Shown: one piece after another, positions 36,504-44,828 of the stretch
How positions within the stretch are numbered: the first letter of the stretch is position 1
How the letters are laid out: each line of letters starts with the position of its first letter
NCBI GenBank assembly: GCA_902493275.1
Contig: CABUOQ010000010.1
Coordinates: forward strand, 1-58,936
Source: an uncultured Bacillota bacterium
Lineage (GTDB): Bacteria > Bacillota_I > Bacilli_A > RFN20 > CAG-449
Reading direction: 5' to 3'
DNA: 58,936 nt
Position numbers and translations under genes: made by a program
The notes under the pieces: model-generated
Databases searched by the model: none
Told to the model about the DNA's origin: nothing
Seen by the model: the letters and a program-made list of their open reading frames with translations, nothing else

Positions 36504-37479
36504 TTTGTAATGTCAATGAAAAAATCTTATTAGCGTTTGTAAATAATTTACCAAAAATATACTTATCACAAGCACTTTCAGTTAAAGAATAAATTTTGTT
36601 TCCATCAGCATCTAAATCTTCACACATTGCCGGTGCGATAATATCTTTATCACAATCAACTAAGGCATAAACTGGTGCGCCTGATAAAGTCTGCTTAATA
36701 TCTTCTTTTTCACTATATATATAAATATGGGAAGAACTCAATCCATAAGAAGTTGAAAGAACATATCTCCCATCACTTAATACGGCAAATCCTTGCACTT
36801 TATTAGGAATTGAGATGACCTCTATTGGTTTAAGATTATCCACGATATTATTGATATCACTTAAATTATACTTACTGACAATCGCGTGATTAGTTTCTTT
36901 ACTTGTTTCAAATATGTTATTAGTGACATATTTTCCCCCATCATGAAATTCACCAACATATAAATATGTTTCATCAACAAAGACAAAACTAGCGCTATTA
37001 TTGACTTTTATACCATTTCCAACATCTAATTTATCACCATTACCGCTATTATAAATACTATCCACAGCTATCGGATAAATTTTACTGCCACTAGCAATAT
37101 ATACATGATCAGCACCATAAGCAATACCACCGCAATGACCATAAAACTCTTTATCTTCTTTAATTAGTTTCACATAGTAGCTGCCTTCTTTTTCATTTGT
37201 ATAATAAAGGCGACTACACGAATGATCATTCATATATCCCGAGACAAAATAGGCATTTTCTTGAGAATCATCTTTTGCTATTCCTTGAGGGACAAATCCA
37301 TCATTTATTCCTGGAATTACACACTCAATATCACGCATTCCATAAAACTCTGAATAAATTATAAACCTCGAAAAAAATAAGGATGCCCAGACCAAAACTA
37401 TTAAACATACAAAAGATATAATTGTTGTAAGGAAAATTCTTAATCCACGATGTGGTTTTTTTACTTTATCTTTCTTCAT
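36490..37479 (-). CDS. Membrane-anchored beta-propeller-like protein, unknown function
   Basis: I do not recognise a named family. The 329-aa protein has a basic N-terminus, one membrane helix (about residues 14-38), and an outside domain with regularly spaced beta-blade-like repeats: AYFVSGYMND, HVYIASGSKIYPI, YLYVGEFHDG, YVLSTSYGLSSS. GFVPQGIAKDD at the start resembles the first blade of extracellular lactonase- or quinoprotein-like propellers. Ends in TGA that overlaps the ATG of the esterase gene. Start ATG has no strong ribosome site. Substrate-sensing or lactone-handling roles are guesses. Confidence 0.68.
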   Translation of the reverse strand: MKKDKVKKPHRGLRIFLTTIISFVCLIVLVWASLFFSRFIIYSEFYGMRDIECVIPGINDGFVPQGIAKDDSQENAYFVSGYMNDHSCSRLYYTNEKEGSYYVKLIKEDKEFYGHCGGIAYGADHVYIASGSKIYPIAVDSIYNSGNGDKLDVGNGIKVNNSASFVFVDETYLYVGEFHDGGKYVTNNIFETSKETNHAIVSKYNLSDINNIVDNLKPIEVISIPNKVQGFAVLSDGRYVLSTSYGLSSSHIYIYSEKEDIKQTLSGAPVYALVDCDKDIIAPAMCEDLDADGNKIYSLTESACDKYIFGKLFTNANKIFSLTLQNEDK

Positions 37480-37551
37480 AAATTACCTCTAAAAATCATT
37501 TATATTATAAGAAAAACTTACACTGAAAACAACATTATCCAAAGATTGATA

Positions 37552-38523
37552 TTATTTAATCTCTATTAAGTGACCTTGGCTTTGATAGATTGCTAAAATT
37601 AATCTTACAACTTTTGCTGCTTCTTTTCCATCGATGGAAAAATGAGTTTTATTCTTTACACATTGATAAAAATCATTAATTAATGAATAATGTCCTTCCC
37701 CATAACATTCCTTAACATAGAATTTTTGTTCTTTAAAATCAATTAACTGATTATTAATCATGATAGAGTCTTTACTAATTATCATGATTTCATTTTCTAA
37801 TCTAATCATCACCTCAATAGGAAAGTCATACCCTGAAGCGATGCTAGCAAAAAAAGTAAAATCATGTTTTCCTTTAAATACCGAATAAGCCATATCTTCA
37901 ATATCGTAATTTCTATTTAAGGTGAGATTTTTATAGTTAGAGATGACTTTGCTAGGAAAGCCAATCCACCATTGAATTAAATCTAAGGTATGAAGAGCTT
38001 GATTAATCATCACTCCTCCACCTGACAAAGATTTTTGGCTTCTCCATAATCCTTGATTAAAATAATTTTCATCGCGATGCCAAAATAAAGTACCATTACA
38101 CGCTATAACCTTTTTTCCTTGCAAATAATTTTTAACAAAGAGATTTACTTTATTATATCGATTTTGTTGACATACACCTAAAATAGCAGACGATTTTGAT
38201 TCCGCTAGCAATATTTCATCAATCTCACTTAAAGATATGCATAATGGTTTTTCACAAAGGACATTAATATTTCTTTTTAGGCATTCAATTATCATCTGCG
38301 CATGCAAATAATGTGGTGTACAAATATGAACTATATCGATTTGTTCACTATCGAGCATCGAAAGATAGTCTTCATAAAAAGTACACGAAAGATTATTTTC
38401 GCTTAGAAAGTTTTTCTTCTTATTATCGATATCACATATCGCAACAACACTTTGATTTTGCTTTAAAAGAACATCAAGGTGAACTCTTCCAATTACTCCT
38501 AGACCGATTATTGCTGCTTTCAT
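37552..38523 (-). CDS. Gfo/Idh/MocA family oxidoreductase (second copy)
   Basis: NAD(P)-dependent sugar dehydrogenase-like enzyme of 323 aa. The Rossmann motif GLGVIGRVH is at residues 7-15; the family motif ICEKPL appears as VLCEKPLCIS; the active-site region GGVMINQALHTLDLIQWWIG gives the His/Asp pair. It starts by ATGA overlap with the upstream dehydrogenase gene (38520-39698). It probably oxidises or isomerises a sugar or inositol-like ring; the substrate is unknown. Confidence 0.89.
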   Translation of the reverse strand: MKAAIIGLGVIGRVHLDVLLKQNQSVVAICDIDNKKKNFLSENNLSCTFYEDYLSMLDSEQIDIVHICTPHYLHAQMIIECLKRNINVLCEKPLCISLSEIDEILLAESKSSAILGVCQQNRYNKVNLFVKNYLQGKKVIACNGTLFWHRDENYFNQGLWRSQKSLSGGGVMINQALHTLDLIQWWIGFPSKVISNYKNLTLNRNYDIEDMAYSVFKGKHDFTFFASIASGYDFPIEVMIRLENEIMIISKDSIMINNQLIDFKEQKFYVKECYGEGHYSLINDFYQCVKNKTHFSIDGKEAAKVVRLILAIYQSQGHLIEIK

Positions 38524-39698
38524 TTTTTTAAACCATAACTAGATGTCATATCTTCAATCATAATATCATCTTCATGATAAGAAGAAGTTAGACAATGCTC
38601 ATTAAGATGCTGTAAGTAAAGTTCTTCATCAACTGGCAAAGTAACTCTTTGTCCATTTAACCATCCGGATAATTCGATAGCATTCATTAGTTCAACACCT
38701 TTAATTCCCTCTTGCCCATTTATAAATAGTTTTTCTTTGCCTAATAAAGCTGCAGAAAAATTATTGATAATTCCAGCATGTTGAGGATTTTCATTATCTG
38801 TTTCAATTTTCACTTTCTTTATATTTGGACGAGAGAATGATTCGTTACTTGTAAGAGAAAACTTTTGACTATCCATATCATTCTCATAAAAATACAATTC
38901 ATCATTTTCACAAATTAATTTACCCAATGTTCCTGATACTTCAAGTCTATTTGTACCTGGAGTTTCTCCAGTAGTGGTAATAAATACTCCCGTTGCTCCA
39001 TTATCGTATTCAAAAAAAGCAGTTACTTCATCCTCGACTTCAATATCATGCCATTTTCCATATTGGCAAAAACCATGGACAGCAATAGGACTTTTATTTA
39101 TAACCCATTGAACGAGATCTAATTGGTGAGGACATTGGTTGATTAACACACCTCCGCCTTCGCCTTTCCAAGTAGCTCTCCAAGCGCCAGTATCATAGTA
39201 ATGTTTAGTTCTAAACCAATCAGTAATAATCCATGTAACTCTTTGAAATTCACCTATTTTACCATCGAGAATCATCTTTCGCATAGCGCGATAAACACAA
39301 TTCGTTCTTTGATTAAACATCATAGTAAATTGAAGATTGCTTTTTGAAGCAATCTCATTTAATAAACGAACTTGTTTAGTATATACTCCTGCTGGTTTTT
39401 CTAAGATGACATGAACATTATGAGTCAAAGCATATTCTGCGATTTCAGGATGAATATAATGCGGTGTTTCAACTAATAAAGCATCAATTAATCCACTGTC
39501 AACCATCGCTTTATAATCAATAAAGTACTCTACATTCATTTTAGTTTGCGATTTCATCCTTTCAATTTTTTTAGGGTTAATATCGCACATTGCAGTGACA
39601 ATCGAATCTTTAATTTTTCCCTTTTCAAAAAGATTAAGGGCGTAATTTGTTCCTTGGTTTCCTAAACCTACTATTCCATATCTAATCATTTCTTTCAT
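38520..39698 (-). CDS. Gfo/Idh/MocA family oxidoreductase (first copy)
   Basis: A 392-aa NAD(P)-dependent dehydrogenase. The motif GLGNQGTNY follows the first strand; HVILEKPAGVY is the EKP motif; GGGVLINQCPHQLDLVQWV has the catalytic lysine-equivalent and His. GAAGGAG precedes the ATG. It is 2 nt downstream of the isomerase gene and overlaps the second dehydrogenase, so the three form one operon. Longer C-terminal domain than the second copy, suggesting a different substrate or step. Confidence 0.9.
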   Translation of the reverse strand: MKEMIRYGIVGLGNQGTNYALNLFEKGKIKDSIVTAMCDINPKKIERMKSQTKMNVEYFIDYKAMVDSGLIDALLVETPHYIHPEIAEYALTHNVHVILEKPAGVYTKQVRLLNEIASKSNLQFTMMFNQRTNCVYRAMRKMILDGKIGEFQRVTWIITDWFRTKHYYDTGAWRATWKGEGGGVLINQCPHQLDLVQWVINKSPIAVHGFCQYGKWHDIEVEDEVTAFFEYDNGATGVFITTTGETPGTNRLEVSGTLGKLICENDELYFYENDMDSQKFSLTSNESFSRPNIKKVKIETDNENPQHAGIINNFSAALLGKEKLFINGQEGIKGVELMNAIELSGWLNGQRVTLPVDEELYLQHLNEHCLTSSYHEDDIMIEDMTSSYGLKK

Positions 39699-39700
39699 AA

Positions 39701-40552
39701 TTACTCCTTCATAAAACCATCTTCAACTTCTTTATAGCCATTATTTATTAGTATTTCTTTTAAAACTCTAACGGCCGCATCAAAAGCTTCTTGATTATTT
39801 TTAAACATAAATTTATTTTTAAGCTCTGTATTATCAATTTGATTATATCCAGCAAAAATTGCTAAATGTGGTTCAACAGTTAAAGTTTTATCATCTTTTA
39901 TCGATGAAATAATTTTTGAAATTTGTCCATCGCCATATCCAGCTGGCACTAATTCACCTGTCGAAGCAATGACATCTTTTATATGAAAATAATCAGTCTT
40001 ATACATTAATTCTTTAATAGTTTGATTAGAGTCTTGATTTACTTGTAAATAATTTGCAGGATCATAAACAAAACGTAACCCATGAACATTATCCATAATC
40101 TCTTTGACTCTTATAAGTGTATCGCCAAAGATATCTTTTTCATTTTCATGATATAATTCCACTTCAAATTCTTTAGCAATTTTTACCATTTCATTAAGAT
40201 AAAAAAAAACTAATTCTTTTTTTTCATAAGCTTTAAAGAAACTAAAAATCCTAATTTTTTTGGTCTCAAATATCTTAGCAAGTCTACAAGCTTTTATCAC
40301 TTTTTCTTTATAAAGATTGAAATCACAATCGATATCAACCTTTCCTATAGGCGAACCAATTGAAAATACTTGTAATCCATTCTTTTTAAATTCTTCTTGA
40401 TATTTTAAAGCTTCTTCAAAAGAAAAGTCTAAAACATTTTTACCATCGATACTACGTAGTTCAATTAATTTTATATTATTTCTTTTAAGCGCATCAATTT
40501 GTTCAGATAACGATTGTCCTGCTTCATCAGCAAATGCAGCTAAAGTAATCAT
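39701..40552 (-). CDS. Sugar phosphate isomerase/epimerase (TIM barrel, xylose-isomerase-like)
   Basis: A 283-aa TIM-barrel protein of the AP-endonuclease-2/xylose-isomerase-like family. Metal-binding positions show as LYHENEKDIFG (Glu), FVYDPANYLQ (Asp), DYFHIKDVI (His), and TVEPHLAIF (Glu). The N-terminus AAFADEAGQSL fits IolE/IolH- or YcjR-like 3-keto-sugar enzymes. GGAGGAA precedes the ATG. First gene of the operon with two Gfo/Idh genes; the set resembles a keto-sugar or inositol-type pathway but no substrate can be named. Confidence 0.87.
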   Translation of the reverse strand: MITLAAFADEAGQSLSEQIDALKRNNIKLIELRSIDGKNVLDFSFEEALKYQEEFKKNGLQVFSIGSPIGKVDIDCDFNLYKEKVIKACRLAKIFETKKIRIFSFFKAYEKKELVFFYLNEMVKIAKEFEVELYHENEKDIFGDTLIRVKEIMDNVHGLRFVYDPANYLQVNQDSNQTIKELMYKTDYFHIKDVIASTGELVPAGYGDGQISKIISSIKDDKTLTVEPHLAIFAGYNQIDNTELKNKFMFKNNQEAFDAAVRVLKEILINNGYKEVEDGFMKE

Positions 40553-40633
40553 TTTATTCCTCCGTTTGACTATATATTTATATTTTGATAATATAATTTT
40601 AGCATTATATTAAATGAATAAAAGAAAATATAT

Positions 40634-40648
40634 TAACAATTATCGTTA
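40634..40648. promoter_or_regulatory. Imperfect palindrome in the divergent isomerase/AraC promoter region
   Basis: TAACAATTATCGTTA is an inverted repeat with one mismatched pair per arm, between the divergent catabolic operon and the AraC gene. It is a candidate binding site for that regulator; AraC-type sites are often direct repeats, so confidence is low. Confidence 0.3.
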
Positions 40649-40676
40649 TTAATAGCATTTTCTTAAGGAGTACATC

Positions 40677-41423
40677 ATGAATGAATTAAAAATCATTTAT
40701 TCTCGACATAACAAATATAAACCCGCCTTAAAAATAAATTCACATCAAATTTCATTTAATGAACTAACTTTAGTTTTTAAAGGTCCAATAACTTATTACG
40801 CTGATGATAAAGAATACGTCCTAAATGATGGCGATGGAATACTCATCCCTATCAATTCAATAAGAGAACGTAAGTCCACTTCTTATGCTGTTGATTATAT
40901 CAGCTTTAACTATACTGGATTAGATGATATATCTCTTCCAATAATCTTAAAAAATATTTTAAGTAATGATATCCGTAGTTTAATTAGATCATATGATGAA
41001 ATCAACGAATTAAACTATCTTGATAATTCAATGCAATTAACTTTAATTTTCAGATGTTTAATGTTGCAATTAAAATCGAATCTAATGATGATATCGACTA
41101 ATAAAACTGTTTTAAAAATCAAGAAATTTCTTTTAAATAATCTATCCGAAAAAATCTCATTAGATGATATTGGAAATCTAACTCATTTTTCGCCAATATA
41201 TTGCGATGTTCTTTTCAAAAAAGAGTGTAATTGCAGCATTATCGAATATTATATTAATGAAAAAATAAAAAAGGCTAAAAGCATGATAATTGAATCTTGC
41301 CTTTCACTAGTGGAAGTTGCTCATCGACTTGGATTTGATGACTACAATTATTTTTCTCGCCTTTTTAAAAAGAAAACTGGGTATACACCAACTCAATATA
41401 AGAAGCTAAATATAAAGAAATAA
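40677..41423 (+). CDS. AraC family transcriptional regulator
   Basis: A 248-aa regulator with an N-terminal cupin-like sensing domain (strands around YYADDKEYVLNDGDGILIPI) and a C-terminal AraC DNA-binding domain. The two helix-turn-helix units are visible, the second in EVAHRLGFDDYNYFSRLFKK followed by the signature GYTPTQYKK. AAGGAG precedes the ATG. Transcribed divergently from the isomerase-Gfo/Idh operon, which it probably controls in response to a sugar. Confidence 0.93.
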   Translation: MNELKIIYSRHNKYKPALKINSHQISFNELTLVFKGPITYYADDKEYVLNDGDGILIPINSIRERKSTSYAVDYISFNYTGLDDISLPIILKNILSNDIRSLIRSYDEINELNYLDNSMQLTLIFRCLMLQLKSNLMMISTNKTVLKIKKFLLNNLSEKISLDDIGNLTHFSPIYCDVLFKKECNCSIIEYYINEKIKKAKSMIIESCLSLVEVAHRLGFDDYNYFSRLFKKKTGYTPTQYKKLNIKK

Positions 41424-41455
41424 TATTCATCTTCTTTCATATATTTTAAAGATAA

Positions 41456-41818
41456 ATGGATGATGATTTAAGACGAATAAATACCTCTATTGCTTTTACT
41501 AGTGCATTATTATTTGCAATTAGTATATCTATTTATATTCAAGTTGCCAGTAAAGACATGATTATAAATGGAAGGAATTCTAAGCATACACAAAAAGAAA
41601 TATACGATTTAAGCATGCTCGTTTCCTCTATTTTTTTTATAGTTGTCATTTATTTTTTTATTGTCAATCTTGAACAATACAAAAAAAATAAATCAAAAAA
41701 TAATGAGGCATATCTCATCGCCGCCGTTTTTTCTTTGCTTGCTGAAAGCATTCGTCTAACAACCTTAGCCAACACTCCTTTAGATGGTTCGTTTACTTCA
41801 AGTGACATATTACCTTAA
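41456..41818 (+). CDS. Small two-helix membrane protein, unknown
   Basis: A 120-aa protein with two hydrophobic segments (about residues 11-29 and 54-73), a third weaker one (89-107) and a charged start (MDDDLRR). No motif is recognised. It is 32 nt downstream of the AraC gene and its stop overlaps the convergent MFS gene by 4 nt. TATATT (41440-41445) lies 10 nt before the ATG, so it may have its own start. Coding character is plausible but not certain. Confidence 0.6.
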   Translation: MDDDLRRINTSIAFTSALLFAISISIYIQVASKDMIINGRNSKHTQKEIYDLSMLVSSIFFIVVIYFFIVNLEQYKKNKSKNNEAYLIAAVFSLLAESIRLTTLANTPLDGSFTSSDILP

Positions 41819-42978
41819 TTATCTTTCAACTTTTTTAATAGCAAATTAAAGAAAAGAATAAATAAAACAAAGAATATTGAAATAAAAACTGGGAATAATT
41901 TGACAGAAATATGATTAGCAATCAAGCCAAATAAAGGAGGCATGAAAGTCGTTCCTAAATAAGCACAAGCCATTTCTAATCCGATTATACCTTGAGAGTT
42001 CTCTTTTTTAAAATTAGTTGGTGTAGAATGAATTATTGCAGGATATATCGGTCCACATCCAATTCCCAAAATAATAAATGCTCCAATTAAAAAGGCATTA
42101 TTTGTCCATGGAATAAATAATAAAATAATTGCAATAAAAATCACAAATGAACCTAATCTAATCATCTTATTATCGCCTAGACGATTAGTGATAAATCCTG
42201 AAAGTAGTCTTCCTATTGTCATACCAATAAAAAATAACGATCCCAAAGCTGAAGCAAGGACTTCATCCATGCGACAGCCTTCATAAAAATATGTACTCGC
42301 CCAATTCATAGCGGTTGATTCAATAGCGCAATAGCAAAAGAAAGAAATTAAAACAAAAACTACTCCTTTTATTGATATTTTTTCTTTAAATGATAATTTT
42401 GATGGAATTACTTCTTCTTGCTCGATTGTTTTTGTCTTTTTCCATAATGGTAATGATACGCCGACAATTATCGCAATAGCAATTTGAATTAAACTCACAA
42501 TTAAATATCCTTGATGCCAAGAATGATTTTGATTTAGACAAAAACTCATAATATATGGTGAGATAATTGTTCCAATACCCCAAAAGCAATGTAACCAACT
42601 CATATGCTTGGATGAAAAATGAAGCGCTACAAAATTGTTTAACGCCGCATCAATTGAACCCGCACCTAATCCATATGGAATTGCTAAAAGGCATAATAAG
42701 ACAAAATTATCCGCAAAAGAAAATCCTAATAACGCTAATGCGGTTAAAACGATGCTAACCACTGTGATGGTCCACGTTCCTAATTTTCTATTTAACTTAT
42801 CAGAAAATAAACTTGAAATAATCGTGCATCCAGAAATTATCATCGTGATAATTCCCATTGAAGATAAGCTAACATTTAAATCTATATGTATTGTTGGCCA
42901 CGCAGATCCAAGCAAAGAATCAGGTAGTCCTAAGCTGATAAATGCTAAATATATGACACTAAGTAATAATCCTAACAT
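41815..42978 (-). CDS. MFS transporter (FucP/DHA-like)
   Basis: A 387-aa, 12-helix major facilitator transporter. The start (GLPDSLLGSAWPTIHIDLN) and the loop between helices 2-3 (SDKLNRKLGTWT) fit small MFS sugar/drug permeases of the FucP-like kind. The second half begins with a new helical bundle at about residue 205. Position beside the catabolic operon and its regulator suggests uptake of that pathway's substrate, although it lies 3' of the AraC gene in the opposite orientation. No strong ribosome site precedes the ATG; TATAAA is close upstream. Confidence 0.85.
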   Translation of the reverse strand: MLGLLLSVIYLAFISLGLPDSLLGSAWPTIHIDLNVSLSSMGIITMIISGCTIISSLFSDKLNRKLGTWTITVVSIVLTALALLGFSFADNFVLLCLLAIPYGLGAGSIDAALNNFVALHFSSKHMSWLHCFWGIGTIISPYIMSFCLNQNHSWHQGYLIVSLIQIAIAIIVGVSLPLWKKTKTIEQEEVIPSKLSFKEKISIKGVVFVLISFFCYCAIESTAMNWASTYFYEGCRMDEVLASALGSLFFIGMTIGRLLSGFITNRLGDNKMIRLGSFVIFIAIILLFIPWTNNAFLIGAFIILGIGCGPIYPAIIHSTPTNFKKENSQGIIGLEMACAYLGTTFMPPLFGLIANHISVKLFPVFISIFFVLFILFFNLLLKKLKDN

Positions 42979-43031
42979 AAGAACAATTTATATAATATCG
43001 TATTTAAAAATATTTATACAAGTTAAATTTA

Positions 43032-43077
43032 AAAGACTATTTAAAACATAGTTTATACCAAGTTTTTAATAGTCTTT
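43032..43077 (-). terminator. Terminator of the alcohol dehydrogenase gene
   Basis: AAAGACTATTTAAAAC (43032-43047) pairs with GTTTTTAATAGTCTTT (43062-43077) over 16 bp with one mismatch. On the minus strand the sequence continues TTTTAAATTT. Confidence 0.75.
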
Positions 43078-43090
43078 AGTTTTATTTATC

Positions 43091-44254
43091 TTATAATGAA
43101 TCTTTTAATATATTATATATATCTTCCTCTTTTAAAGGAGCATATGCATTTTCTAATCCTTCATTTATTGCGATATGATGCGCCATTTCATGAAGTCGAG
43201 ACTCATCAATACCTACATCTTTTAAATGCATTGGAATGTCGATAGAAGCAAAAAAATCATATGTCGCAGCAATGGTTTTTTCTGCAATTACTTCTTGAGG
43301 TAAAGTTGCATCGATACCAAATACTTTAACACCAAACTTAACAAAACGATCGATAGTATTATCATTTAAGATATATTTCATCCATCTTGGAGTAATTATT
43401 GCTAATCCCTCACCATGAGTTATATCATAAAAACCGCTTAGAGCATGTTCAATTCCATGACAAGGCCATCCTGAAGACGAATTACCTAAAGATAAAATTC
43501 CATTACACGCTAATGAGCAATCAAGCATTAATTCGGCTCTAGCTTCGTAATCATCTGGTTTATCTAAAGCGATTTTAACATTATGCATTAAACTTTTAAT
43601 TGTAGCTTCGCACATACCATCTGTTAAGATAGTTGAGGATTTACAAAAGTATTGTTCCATCACGTGATTTATCGCATCTGCTGTTCCAGCAGCGGTTTGG
43701 CGTTTAGAAACTGTAAATGTATAACGTGGATCTAAAATCGAACAAACCGGATAAAGATGATCATCAATATAGCCTATTTTATCATTAGTTTCTGTTCTAG
43801 AAATTACTCCTCCTGCATCATATTCACTACCTGTTGCAGAAAGAGTCATAATATCTACGATTGGTAAAGCATCTTTAGTTGGCACTTTATATGTTATTAA
43901 GTCCCAAGTTTCACCATCATATTTTGCTCCTCCAGCGATAGCTTTTGAGCAATCTAAAACACTTCCTCCTCCAACGGCTAAAATAACATCAATGTTTTCT
44001 TTTTTACAAATGCTAACACCATCAACAACACTAGTTGAATATTTAGGATTAGGTTCGATGCCCCCTAATTCAAATACTTTAAAATCTTTTAACAATTCTT
44101 TTACTTTTTGATATAATCCGATTTTTTTGATACTTCCTCCACCATAAGTCAATAAAACACGTTTACCTAATGGTCTTAAAACATCTGGCAAATTCAATAT
44201 TACATCTTTACCAAAAATAAGTTTTGTTGGGGTATGATAAACAAAATTTTCCAT
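43091..44254 (-). CDS. Iron-dependent alcohol dehydrogenase, butanol dehydrogenase-like
   Basis: Group III metal-dependent dehydrogenase of 387 aa, close to YqhD/BdhA. The NAD(P)-binding region is LAVGGGSVLDCSKAI; the metal site includes Asp/His in AAGTADAINHVMEQYF and the two histidines in WPCHGIEHALSG and ITHGEGLAI. TLSATGSEYD is the family's substrate-side motif. Reduces aldehydes to alcohols with NADPH in YqhD-type members. AGGAGAAA precedes the ATG; single gene with a terminator. Confidence 0.94.
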   Translation of the reverse strand: MENFVYHTPTKLIFGKDVILNLPDVLRPLGKRVLLTYGGGSIKKIGLYQKVKELLKDFKVFELGGIEPNPKYSTSVVDGVSICKKENIDVILAVGGGSVLDCSKAIAGGAKYDGETWDLITYKVPTKDALPIVDIMTLSATGSEYDAGGVISRTETNDKIGYIDDHLYPVCSILDPRYTFTVSKRQTAAGTADAINHVMEQYFCKSSTILTDGMCEATIKSLMHNVKIALDKPDDYEARAELMLDCSLACNGILSLGNSSSGWPCHGIEHALSGFYDITHGEGLAIITPRWMKYILNDNTIDRFVKFGVKVFGIDATLPQEVIAEKTIAATYDFFASIDIPMHLKDVGIDESRLHEMAHHIAINEGLENAYAPLKEEDIYNILKDSL

Positions 44255-44383
44255 ACTAATTTTCTCCTTTTATTACGTATCTATATTACTATTTATAGTA
44301 AACTCTATGTCAATAAAATTTTAATCTAAAAATAATGGCATATATTATCCCATTATTTAAATTAACAAATTATAAATCAATTA

Positions 44384-44713
44384 TTATTTATTATCATCTA
44401 AGCATAATAAGCAAATACCTGCAACTATATTTACAAATAACAAAGTGCAAATTTTTAAACCAATACCGATAGGCTCTTTTCTTTTTAATTTATTAAAGAT
44501 AGTAAGTGTCATTGGAATACACCATGCTAAAGGAATAAGTGCACATCCATAAGAAACGCATCCAATAATTAAAAATATTTTAATAACTGTAACTAATCCG
44601 CTATCACTTTCTGATGCTTTAACATTACTGCCTCCCGTAAGTTTATTTCCACATCTTGTACAAAAAGTTGCGTTGTCATCAACTTGATTCCCACAATTTG
44701 AACAATATCTCAT
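44384..44713 (-). CDS. Zinc-ribbon membrane protein
   Basis: A 109-aa protein with an N-terminal zinc ribbon (CSNCGNQVDDNATFCTRCG) and two hydrophobic helices (about residues 41-71 and 82-104). Small proteins of this layout are very common in Firmicutes and are of unknown function. AAGGAG precedes the ATG. Alone between the dehydrogenase and the VanZ-type gene. Confidence 0.82.
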   Translation of the reverse strand: MRYCSNCGNQVDDNATFCTRCGNKLTGGSNVKASESDSGLVTVIKIFLIIGCVSYGCALIPLAWCIPMTLTIFNKLKRKEPIGIGLKICTLLFVNIVAGICLLCLDDNK

Positions 44714-44793
44714 AAAAATCTCCTTAAAACTATTTTTATTGTCTACCAGTTATTAAAAAATGTCAAGGTAGTATATAATAAATATATTCAATA

Positions 44794-44822
44794 TAGACAA
44801 ATTATATTTGTTTCAATATAAT
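44794..44822 (+). promoter_or_regulatory. Promoter of the VanZ-like gene, candidate leaderless
   Basis: TAGACA (44794-44799) and TATAAT (44817-44822) are separated by 17 nt, and the ATG starts at 44829, only 6 nt after the -10 box. Confidence 0.6.
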
Positions 44823-44828
44823 TAAAAT

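Noticed and set aside
41011..41100. Possible CRISPR-like or tandem repeat signals in AT-rich stretches
   Set aside because: No regular direct repeats with unique spacers were found here or elsewhere in the window.
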